NCBI GenBank assembly: GCA_964612505.1 | Contig: CAZTEX010000017.1 | Span: 1 to 35,910 of the forward strand | Direction of reading: 5' to 3' | DNA from: JAAZZY01 sp964612505 | Lineage (GTDB): Bacteria; Chlamydiota; Chlamydiia; Chlamydiales; JAAZZY01 | DNA length: 35,910 bases | Shown: piece after piece, positions 1-6,717 of the stretch | Layout: each line of letters starts with the position of its first letter | How positions within the stretch are numbered: the stretch's first letter is position 1 | The notes under the pieces: model-generated | Databases searched by the model: none | Seen by the model: the letters and a program-made list of their open reading frames with translations, nothing else | Told to the model about the DNA's origin: nothing | Made by a program: the position numbers and the translations under genes

Positions 1-287
1 AAAACGTCTATGAAATTTCCATTTGAATAAATGGTTATAGACTCTTTAGACCATTCACAGTCATCGAGTCGTCGGCCGGCAAATGTCGCGGCTTTAAATG
101 ATAGTTTTTCACCATCAGTTGTTTCAACTTCACCGTGATCGCCTATTGCGATTTGTTCGATTTGTTTTTTAACACAAGGTAGACCATCCCCCGCTTCTCC
201 AGCAAGATGTCTTTCAAGTCTTTTCAGCTTTTCTGTTAAAAGCTGAGCGTCATGACGAATTTGACCAATTGATTGTAATGTAGCCAT
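1..287 (-). CDS. hypothetical protein, N-terminal part (runs off the left edge)
   Basis: Reading the minus strand from an ATG at 285-287 gives 95 codons without a stop up to the window edge, so only the N-terminus is visible. A good Shine-Dalgarno (GGAGAG) sits 4 bases before the ATG and decides the start. The protein begins MATLQSIGQIRHDAQ, continues with a charged, probably helical segment (about residues 10-30), and then a more beta-like stretch with Gly-Asp and Gly-Glu turns. No signal peptide or membrane segment is visible. I do not recognise the family and make no functional claim. Confidence 0.7.
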   Translation of the reverse strand, partial: MATLQSIGQIRHDAQLLTEKLKRLERHLAGEAGDGLPCVKKQIEQIAIGDHGEVETTDGEKLSFKAATFAGRRLDDCEWSKESITIYSNGNFIDV

Positions 288-586
288 AATTCTCTCCTTA
301 TGTTTTTAAATTAAATAACGTCTAATTTAGTATTTGGTTTCACCAAACTTTCAATTAGTTCTTTAGAGCCTTTGTTAGGTTTCTAATACCATCGATTTTA
401 TACCCATCTTGTAATATTGGCAAGGCATTGAGGACCCATCGCTTTGAAAAAAGCTTTTTAAAAAGAGATAAACTTACAATAAGTACATATAGGTTACATG
501 GTTGGAGACAATTTTTTCACTCAATGCAGCTTAGCAAAAAAGTTACTAAGCTGCATTAATAGGATAGAAAGTAAGATTGAAATTAG
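288..586. other. gene-free stretch
   Basis: AT-rich intergenic DNA between two minus-strand genes. I see no ORF or RNA gene in it, only the inverted repeat at 523-557. The promoter of the left-edge gene should lie here, but no convincing -35/-10 pair stands out. Confidence 0.5.
523..557 (-). terminator. perfect 12-bp inverted repeat downstream of the ABC-F gene
   Basis: Arms 523-534 and 546-557 (AATGCAGCTTAG and its exact reverse complement) flank an 11-nt loop. It lies 30 bases past the ABC-F stop codon, so a terminator is the natural reading. Neither strand has a clean U-tract right after the stem, so it could instead be an RNA-stabilising hairpin or a protein site. Confidence 0.5.
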
Positions 587-2167
587 TTAAGACTTTGCGC
601 TGAGGTATTCATTGAGGCTGCCTTCATAGACATGGATGCCATCTTCTTCAAAAGCAATAATTTTTTCAGCGAACTGTTCTATTAAGTCTTGGTCATGGCT
701 AGCTACTATGGCTGTCCCTTTATAATTTTTAAGACCATCAGCGAGTGCTGAAACAGCTTCTAGATCCAAATGGTTATTCGGCTCATCTAAAACAATTACG
801 TTATGCTCTTGAAGCATCATACCTGCTAAGATTAGGCGAGCTGTTTCTCCTCCAGATAGAGCAGGAACATTTTTAAAAGCATCGTCTCCTGAAAAAAGCA
901 TTCTACCTAGCGCGCTACGAATATCTTGGTCATAAACACCATCACGGCGAGAACGGAGCCAATCAAAGATAGCTACTTTTTCTTCTTTATTAACAGCCTC
1001 TGAATGGTTTTGCGGGAAATAAGCAAGCTTGACTTGATGACCCAGTTCCACGACTCCCGCATCGGGTTTCATGACACGAGCGATCATTTTAAGTAAGGTG
1101 GTTTTACCACGACCATTATTTCCAATGACTGCAATTTTATCTCCCCGATGAACTTCCATACTAAAAGAGTCGATGACAGGGACACCCTCTTGATAGCTTT
1201 TAGAAATATTTTCTATTTTTAAAACAATTTTTCCAGGTTGATCTGCTGTAGTAAAAGCAATATAAGGTCTTTGGATATTCGTTTGCTTCATCTCTTGTGG
1301 CTGAAGTCTAGCCATTTCTTTTTTTCTCGACTGAACTTGTGATGCTCTAGTACCTGCACCAAATTTAGAGACAAACTCTTGCAATTTAGCAATCTTCTTT
1401 TCTTTAGATTTGGCATCCAATTCTGCACTTTTGCGCACTGCAATTTTAGCCATGACCATATCATCGTAATTGCCTGGATAAATAATGACTGTTTCATAAT
1501 CAATATCGGCAATGTCTGTTGTCACAGCATTTAAAAAGTGTCTATCGTGGCTGACGACAATCATCACCCCTTTATAACCAAGAAGAAACTGCTCAAGCCA
1601 TCGAATGGATTCCATATCGAGGTGGTTGGTCGGTTCGTCTAAGATGAGGGCTTGAGGATCTCCAAAAAGAGCCTGGCAAAGCATCACTCTAAACTGGTAA
1701 TCCATTGGAACTTCATGCATTAATTTAGTATAAAATTCAGAACTAATTCCCATTCCAAGTAGCAGTTGCTCGGCATTGACCTCTGCCATGTAACCATCTT
1801 CTTCGGCAACGATTTCTTCAAGTTCCCCAAGGCGCATTCCCACTTCATTTGTCATCTCTACTTCATAGAGTTTTTCACGCTCTTGCAGGGCATTAAACAA
1901 ACGCAAATTACCCATAATAACAACATCAATGACTCTATAATTTCTAAATTCTTCGATGTCTTGGCGCAAAAACCCCACTTTTCTTGGTAACTTCACAAAA
2001 CCCTGATTAGGTTCCTTTTGGCCCATAATGACCTTTAATAAAGTCGATTTCCCTGCTCCATTAGGACCAGTTAGGCCGTAGCGGTTGCCCTCATTAAATG
2101 CAATATTTACATTTTCAAAAAGAGTTCGGCTCCCATAGCTCATCGCAACGTTGTCTAAGACAATCAT
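587..2167 (-). CDS. ABC-F family ATPase, YbiT-like
   Basis: Soluble tandem-ABC protein of 526 residues with no membrane segments. ABC-F proteins bind the ribosomal E-site region and act in translation or antibiotic protection. First ABC module: Walker A GPNGAGKST at 34-42 and LILDEPTNHLD at about 174-184. A charged linker follows (about 240-300). Second module: GNNGRGKTT at 349-357, LSGGE at 437-441, and a Walker B with DEPNNHLD near 461-468. The first module lacks a normal LSGGQ (it reads PMDYQFRV), which as I recall is also degenerate in E. coli YbiT; the residues around IRWLEQ and the SHDRHFLN switch also resemble YbiT. AGAGGA precedes the ATG. It is divergent from xerC across 72 bp, the same pairing I recall in C. 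trachomatis (CT348/CT347). Confidence 0.92.
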   Translation of the reverse strand: MIVLDNVAMSYGSRTLFENVNIAFNEGNRYGLTGPNGAGKSTLLKVIMGQKEPNQGFVKLPRKVGFLRQDIEEFRNYRVIDVVIMGNLRLFNALQEREKLYEVEMTNEVGMRLGELEEIVAEEDGYMAEVNAEQLLLGMGISSEFYTKLMHEVPMDYQFRVMLCQALFGDPQALILDEPTNHLDMESIRWLEQFLLGYKGVMIVVSHDRHFLNAVTTDIADIDYETVIIYPGNYDDMVMAKIAVRKSAELDAKSKEKKIAKLQEFVSKFGAGTRASQVQSRKKEMARLQPQEMKQTNIQRPYIAFTTADQPGKIVLKIENISKSYQEGVPVIDSFSMEVHRGDKIAVIGNNGRGKTTLLKMIARVMKPDAGVVELGHQVKLAYFPQNHSEAVNKEEKVAIFDWLRSRRDGVYDQDIRSALGRMLFSGDDAFKNVPALSGGETARLILAGMMLQEHNVIVLDEPNNHLDLEAVSALADGLKNYKGTAIVASHDQDLIEQFAEKIIAFEEDGIHVYEGSLNEYLSAKS

Positions 2168-2196
2168 AAAAATCCTCTTTAATCAATTTGAGATAA

Positions 2197-2202
2197 TATA
2201 AT
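2197..2202 (+). promoter_or_regulatory. possible -10 box for xerC
   Basis: A consensus TATAAT lies 38 bases before the xerC start in the divergent 72-bp gap. No matching -35 is visible 16-18 bp upstream, and such AT-rich DNA produces this hexamer by chance, so support is weak. Confidence 0.25.
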
Positions 2203-2239
2203 ACCATGAAAAATCAAGAAAGTTAAGGAAAATCAACAC

Positions 2240-3199
2240 TTGTTTATTCCATCCGCATACAAATTTTTAGAAGAGCTCAAGCTGCTGCAAAACGCCTCTG
2301 TGCACACCCTTAGAAATTACGCCATTGACCTTAATGCTCTCAAAACATTTTTAGAAAATGAAGATCCATCCCCAAAAATTCGCTATGACTCCACCTACCA
2401 TAAACGCAACCTATCACTAGATCCAAAAATTTTACTTGATGGGATTAATCGGCGCACTATCCGTCAATTTTTAGCCCATCATGCATCGATCAGTAAAAGA
2501 ACACAAATGCGTCGAATATCTACTTTGCGTTCTTTTTTTAAGTTTTTAATGAATCATAATGTGATTCAAATAAACCCGATGGAAGATATTGAATCGCCCA
2601 AACTTGAAAAAACGCTTCCTGTTTCACTAAGCTATGAACAAGTTCAAAATTTGCTTCAGCAACCAGATACAAGTTCTTATTTGGGTTTTCGAGATCGAAC
2701 CATGATGGAACTACTTTACAGCTCAGGTCTTCGAGTCAGTGAATTAGTTTATTTAGATCGAGATTCTTTTGACTATGATAACTTTTCTGTTTTACTTAAA
2801 GGTAAACGCAAAAAAGAACGCCTTGTGCCTATTACTAAAAATGCGGCCGAATGGATTAAAAATTATCTCAATCATCCCATGAGAACACTCAATAGCCATG
2901 AACATCTTAAAGAGGTAGATTCACAAGCTATTTTTTTAAATAAATGGGGGCAGCGCATTACGACACGTTCTGTCGATCGCAAATTTATGAAATACTTATT
3001 GATGAGTGGTTTGCCAAGCGATGTCACCCCTCATACGATTCGCCACACCATTGCAACTCATTGGCTAGAAAATGGGATGGATTTAAAAACGATTCAAGTG
3101 CTACTGGGCCACAGCTCACTCTCCACCACATCCATCTACACACATGTCTCGACTAAATTAAAAAAAGATGCTTATGATAAAGCTCATCCTAGAGCGTAG
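2240..3199 (+). CDS. xerC: tyrosine recombinase XerC
   Basis: Site-specific recombinase of 319 residues that resolves chromosome dimers at dif. The N-terminal SAM-like core-binding domain spans about residues 1-115. The catalytic domain shows all expected residues: Arg165 in SGLRVSEL, Lys in the KGKRKKER beta-hairpin (about 187-189), His265 and Arg268 in HTIRH, His291 in LLGHSS, and the nucleophile Tyr300 in SIYTHVS. The start is TTG: an in-frame TGA lies at 2207-2209 and no ATG lies between, while AAGGAA at 2225-2230 is well spaced. An insertion of roughly 20 residues after position 40 (rich in Lys, Asp, Ser) is longer than in E. coli XerC. XerD is not in this window. Confidence 0.93.
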   Translation: MFIPSAYKFLEELKLLQNASVHTLRNYAIDLNALKTFLENEDPSPKIRYDSTYHKRNLSLDPKILLDGINRRTIRQFLAHHASISKRTQMRRISTLRSFFKFLMNHNVIQINPMEDIESPKLEKTLPVSLSYEQVQNLLQQPDTSSYLGFRDRTMMELLYSSGLRVSELVYLDRDSFDYDNFSVLLKGKRKKERLVPITKNAAEWIKNYLNHPMRTLNSHEHLKEVDSQAIFLNKWGQRITTRSVDRKFMKYLLMSGLPSDVTPHTIRHTIATHWLENGMDLKTIQVLLGHSSLSTTSIYTHVSTKLKKDAYDKAHPRA

Positions 3200-3644
3200 C
3201 TCTTGGAACGTAAGTTACTTCCTCACACTCTTCTTGACGATGCAACAATTTATGTGACACTTTTTTGGGTTTCAAATACTGAGTTAAAACTTGATCAAAT
3301 TTATCCATCTCAAAGCGAGTCCCACAAGTAAATAGATCAACAAAGCAACTCGCATATTCAGGATATGTATGAATACTTGCATGACTTTCTGAGAGGAGTA
3401 AAACCTGAGTGAGTCCACTGGGGACAAAATGATGATCCAAAGAAGATAATATAGTGACTCCAGTAGCTAGAGCTGCTTCTTTCATTTTTTCTTTAAGAGT
3501 TGTCTCGTCTTGAAGGGCTGCAGGATCACAATCCACATAAGAAATAACGAGGTGACGTCCAACAAATCGATATCCTTCTTGAGCTCCTAAAATAGTCCAA
3601 GAAAAAATAGCGACAGACATCATTAGAAAATAAATCTTTTTCAT
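3189..3644 (-). CDS. speD: S-adenosylmethionine decarboxylase proenzyme-like protein with a signal peptide
   Basis: Matches the short prokaryotic AdoMet decarboxylase family, pyruvoyl enzymes that make decarboxylated SAM for polyamine synthesis. Self-cleavage motif SESHASIHTYPE has Glu86-Ser87 at the cleavage site, His92 five residues on, and Cys107 (LFTCG) twenty residues after Ser87. These are the spacings I recall for T. maritima Ser63/His68/Cys83, so the active site looks intact. Unusually, the family's normal N-terminus (GRHLV) begins only at residue 29. It is preceded by about 21 residues with a Lys-Lys n-region, a hydrophobic core and Gly-Ala, which reads as a Sec signal peptide. No internal start codon would remove it. 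The 3' end overlaps the xerC 3' end (convergent, 11 bp). No speE is visible here. The enzyme assignment is firm; export is inferred. Confidence 0.82.
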   Translation of the reverse strand: MKKIYFLMMSVAIFSWTILGAQEGYRFVGRHLVISYVDCDPAALQDETTLKEKMKEAALATGVTILSSLDHHFVPSGLTQVLLLSESHASIHTYPEYASCFVDLFTCGTRFEMDKFDQVLTQYLKPKKVSHKLLHRQEECEEVTYVPRATL

Positions 3645-3798
3645 AGTTCTAGTTTTTTTTCAAAATATTTTGATCTTTTTAATCTTTAAATTCAATACCT
3701 CTGATTCATTTCAGCCTGGGAACGAAAGCGCAGCAAAAGAATCTATAAGACTTCAGAAGAGAGAAATTTACTTTGCAAAAAGGAGTGTGATTAGAAAT

Positions 3799-4020
3799 CT
3801 AATCTTTCAACTCTTTTTTGGGCGGCTTCTCTTTTTTTTGTTTTTTAGGAGAGTGACTTTTTGTTTTTGTCTTTTTTAATTTTGAAGAGACTTTATTTCC
3901 TTGAGGATTCTCTGCAATCATCTGACTTGGATCCAAATCAATAAAGACCTCTTCTTCAGAGAAGAGCGCTTGAGCAGTAACCGTTGTCATTACTAGAAGG
4001 GGAATAAGAAAGCGTTTCAT
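3799..4020 (-). CDS. small exported Lys-rich protein
   Basis: A 73-residue protein of unknown family. Residues 1-20 form a clear signal peptide (MKRF, then a hydrophobic stretch, then TAQA). A short acidic segment follows (EEEVFIDLD, about 22-30). The last 30 residues are dominated by Lys, with Ser and Pro and few other side chains. It lies 154 bases upstream of the exported SpeD-like gene in the same direction and could share its transcript. The extreme composition is why it may be missed by gene finders. Charge suggests binding to a polyanion (DNA, LPS, polyphosphate) but that is a guess. Confidence 0.6.
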   Translation of the reverse strand: MKRFLIPLLVMTTVTAQALFSEEEVFIDLDPSQMIAENPQGNKVSSKLKKTKTKSHSPKKQKKEKPPKKELKD

Positions 4021-4088
4021 AAACCTACAAAAAGTTATAGCTAGTTATCTATAAAAGCTGTGTAAAAAATACAACTCTTTTTATAAAG

Positions 4089-4994
4089 CTATTTTTCAAA
4101 TGGAATAACTTTAAAATCATCAGCGACTTCTGTATTAGGAAAAACTTCTTTAGCTTCTTGTAAATGAATTAACGAATTTTGATAGCGGGAAGAAAAATGG
4201 GTCAGTACCAGCTTTTTGGCACCCGCGTTCTTGGCGATAAGACCTGCTTGACGAGCTGTTAGGTGATGATGCTCATAAGCAAGCTCTTTTTGCTCCTGAA
4301 CGTAAGTAGCTTCACAAAGAAGGAGCTTGGCATCTTTAGCAAGCTCTATAGCTTCAGGACAATCACGGGTATCTACAACGTAACTAAAGGTATCTCCCTT
4401 TCTCATCCAACTGACCTCTTCAAGCCTCACTTGCCGTCCTGCAACCTCAATGACTTTTTCTTTCTCAAGTCGTTTTACTAAAGGTCCAGATATTTGGTAA
4501 TGCTCCAATTTTTCTTTGTCAAATTTAAGTTGATCATTTTCAGTAATGCGATAGCCATAATTTTCAATTCCATGCTTAAGCGGTGCCGCTTCGATGCGAA
4601 AATTTCCCCGCTCTTCGACAACTCCTGCCTCAAAAATAGGATGCTCTACTACTTTTAAAGTACTATGATACACAGTTCCAAAGCGCAAGCGATCGAAATT
4701 TTCTTTAAATCGCCCAGGATAGTAACAATGAACTTCATGGGGCACTTTATCTAAATTAAGGCGCATTAAGATAGAACCGAGCCCTAAACAATGATCTCCG
4801 TGAAAGTGACTAATAAAAATGCGCGTAATACAGGTAGGGGCAATCCCTGCATAAATAAATTGTCTTTGAGTCCCCTCTCCTGGATCAAATAAAAAGCCTT
4901 CATTGTTCCAGCGCAATAGATAAGCCCCATGATTGCGAAAGCGTGTAGGCACTTGCGAAGATGAACCCAAAATAATTAGATCACGAACACTCAT
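4089..4994 (-). CDS. rnz: ribonuclease Z (tRNA 3' endonuclease)
   Basis: Metallo-beta-lactamase-fold endonuclease of 301 residues, the usual size of the short form, which trims tRNA precursor 3' trailers. The Zn motif HFHGDH is at 63-68. The loop with GEGTQRQ at about 40-46, the KHGIENYGYR His, the VDTRD motif (metal-binding Asp) and the C-terminal HHLTARQAG / LTHFSSRY His residues are all present. A tRNA processing role fits the tRNA-Leu in this window, which has no encoded CCA. The ATG overlaps the rhomboid stop (ATGA, 4 bp), so it is the last gene of the lon operon. It corresponds to CT346 in the recalled chlamydial order. Confidence 0.93.
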   Translation of the reverse strand: MSVRDLIILGSSSQVPTRFRNHGAYLLRWNNEGFLFDPGEGTQRQFIYAGIAPTCITRIFISHFHGDHCLGLGSILMRLNLDKVPHEVHCYYPGRFKENFDRLRFGTVYHSTLKVVEHPIFEAGVVEERGNFRIEAAPLKHGIENYGYRITENDQLKFDKEKLEHYQISGPLVKRLEKEKVIEVAGRQVRLEEVSWMRKGDTFSYVVDTRDCPEAIELAKDAKLLLCEATYVQEQKELAYEHHHLTARQAGLIAKNAGAKKLVLTHFSSRYQNSLIHLQEAKEVFPNTEVADDFKVIPFEK

Positions 4995-6229
4995 TTCTTA
5001 AGTTTTCCCAAATGCCATGCAGATAGAAAATTTAATCTGCCTAGCGTCATGCCAACGAGTGCACCTACAATGTGCGCTGTATTAGCAATATTTGGAGCAA
5101 TTCCTTTATAGCCGTTAAGTTCTAATACAAATGATGCTATTTGTATTGCCACTAAGACTAAAACATAGAAACCTAAAAAGTAAAGTGTGGGTTTTTGTAT
5201 TGTATAACCTTCCCAAGCTGCCGTCGTTTGTCTCATCCAGATATAGCCAGCTTGCGCCATCACAACCCCGGATAATCCCAAAAAATTAGGCCCGCTCATT
5301 AAATACTGAGCCGTATTTGAAAGAGCTGCGACAAGTAAGATAAAGAATGAATATCGCCAAAAGCCAACTCTTTCTTCAATTTGTTTACCTAAAAAAATAA
5401 ACCACAGCAAGTTAAAGAGAATGTGAAAAAAATTTGCATGTAGGAGCGCTGGAGTAAATAATCGCCAAATTTCACCTTGAGCAATTTGCTCAAATTGAGG
5501 ATTTTGCGCGAAAGATTTATTTAAAGAATAGGTTGCAGCCGTGTCTGGCACAAAATAAGTTTCATAAAAACCATGCCAGTAGGGACTGGTTTGAAATTGA
5601 TGCATATCCTCATAAGCGGCATCACCTTTAATATATTCTTCAGAATTACCTGATTGACGTAAGTTCTCTAAAAATTTGGATGCATATTGATATGCTAAAG
5701 GGCTTTCGTAGATTAATTGATTATAAGGTGTTGTAAATAAATAACTCGAAGTAAAGCTCTCTCCACTGGGTAATTCTATCTTCGTTGGAGAACCGATAAA
5801 AGCCCACAGATAAAGTAAAATACAGCTGCAAGTAATAAACAATGTCAACTTACCCATCGAGCGCCCTTTTCTGACATTCACTTGGGGTGAATTTGAGCTA
5901 TCTTCTTGTGGCAGATCTTCTAATGGATTTTGATTCGGCTCTTCTCCACTCAAAGGATTGGGGTTTTGAGCCAAAAATCGTTCTGCCTCTTTTTGAAGTT
6001 CTTCTTCTCTTTTTTTGCGTACTAAAGAAGGGGAAGGAACCCACTGAGGACTCTTTGCAAATTCTTTTAGGCAGCTTTGAGCCTTTGGAATATTATCTTC
6101 ATCAAGAACCCAAATCAAATTTTGATTTTGAGTCTTAGCTTCAACCTGGTTTTCAATACCTCTTTCAAGCAAAAATAAGGAAAATTTTTCGGCTTGCTGA
6201 GCATCTTCTAAACTAACAACTAAACGCAT
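4991..6229 (-). CDS. rhomboid-family intramembrane serine protease
   Basis: A 412-residue protein. A cytoplasmic N-terminal domain (1-70) resembles the GlpG N-domain. An acidic, Asn/Pro-rich linker (75-118) follows, then TM1 (about 127-146), an unusually long extracytoplasmic loop (about 147-255), and a six-helix rhomboid core. HANFFHILFNLLW at 264-276 is the conserved His/Asn helix, GLSG at 318-321 carries the nucleophile Ser320, and His386 in the last helix completes the dyad. Cleavage of membrane proteins within the bilayer is therefore expected. It overlaps both neighbours (10 bp with the nucleotidyltransferase, 4 bp with rnz), which implies translational coupling. The loop of about 100 residues is longer than in E. 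coli GlpG and may define substrate choice. Confidence 0.88.
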   Translation of the reverse strand: MRLVVSLEDAQQAEKFSLFLLERGIENQVEAKTQNQNLIWVLDEDNIPKAQSCLKEFAKSPQWVPSPSLVRKKREEELQKEAERFLAQNPNPLSGEEPNQNPLEDLPQEDSSNSPQVNVRKGRSMGKLTLFITCSCILLYLWAFIGSPTKIELPSGESFTSSYLFTTPYNQLIYESPLAYQYASKFLENLRQSGNSEEYIKGDAAYEDMHQFQTSPYWHGFYETYFVPDTAATYSLNKSFAQNPQFEQIAQGEIWRLFTPALLHANFFHILFNLLWFIFLGKQIEERVGFWRYSFFILLVAALSNTAQYLMSGPNFLGLSGVVMAQAGYIWMRQTTAAWEGYTIQKPTLYFLGFYVLVLVAIQIASFVLELNGYKGIAPNIANTAHIVGALVGMTLGRLNFLSAWHLGKLKK

Positions 6230-6717
6230 ATCGCTTTAATTTTATCCACTATCTTAGAGGTAGACAATCCTTCTTTTAGACCAACGATATGAAGGATCCC
6301 ACCATGTTGTTTGACAATTTCTGCTTCTATACAGTTTTTGCCATATTCTGAACCATTAACATGGACGTGGGGTTTAATTAAAGATAAAATTTTTATAGGG
6401 TTGAGTTCTTCAAACCAAGTGACGTAATCGACACATTTTAAAGCTGCCATCATTTCCAGGCGGTAGGCTAAAGGGATAATGGGGCGATCTTTACTTTTGT
6501 ATTGTTGAATCGAAGAATCACTATTGAGGGCAACAAGTAATCTATCTCCTTGAGCTTTGGCTTCTTCTAAAATATACAGATGCCCTGCGTGAAGGAGATC
6601 AAAAGAACCATTGATGGTTACGAGCTTGTACTTCTTTTTGATCTCTTCAGCTTTTTTTTCTAAGTCTTTGGGCTGGATTACTTTTTTTTTATAATGCTTA
6701 GGCCATGCTTCAAGCAT
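6220..6717 (-). CDS. HldE-type nucleotidyltransferase (ADP-heptose synthase-like, stand-alone domain)
   Basis: A cytidylyltransferase-fold protein of 165 residues, the size of the HldE C-terminal domain alone. NGSFDLLHAGH at 36-46 contains the HxGH nucleotide-binding motif. SDSSIQQYKSKDRPI and the late STSKI (about 152-156) match the family's second signature. In HldE this domain joins ATP to heptose-1-phosphate for LPS core. The kinase domain is absent and there is no kinase gene in the window, so the substrate could instead be another sugar or alcohol phosphate. The ATG directly follows the lon TAG with no spacing, and the 3' end overlaps the rhomboid gene. Confidence 0.8.
   Translation of the reverse strand: MLEAWPKHYKKKVIQPKDLEKKAEEIKKKYKLVTINGSFDLLHAGHLYILEEAKAQGDRLLVALNSDSSIQQYKSKDRPIIPLAYRLEMMAALKCVDYVTWFEELNPIKILSLIKPHVHVNGSEYGKNCIEAEIVKQHGGILHIVGLKEGLSTSKIVDKIKAICV

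Noticed and set aside
2240..3199. XerC as a mobile-element integrase
   Set aside because: Its position next to the ABC-F gene and rnz matches chromosomal xerC in chlamydiae, and no element boundaries are seen.
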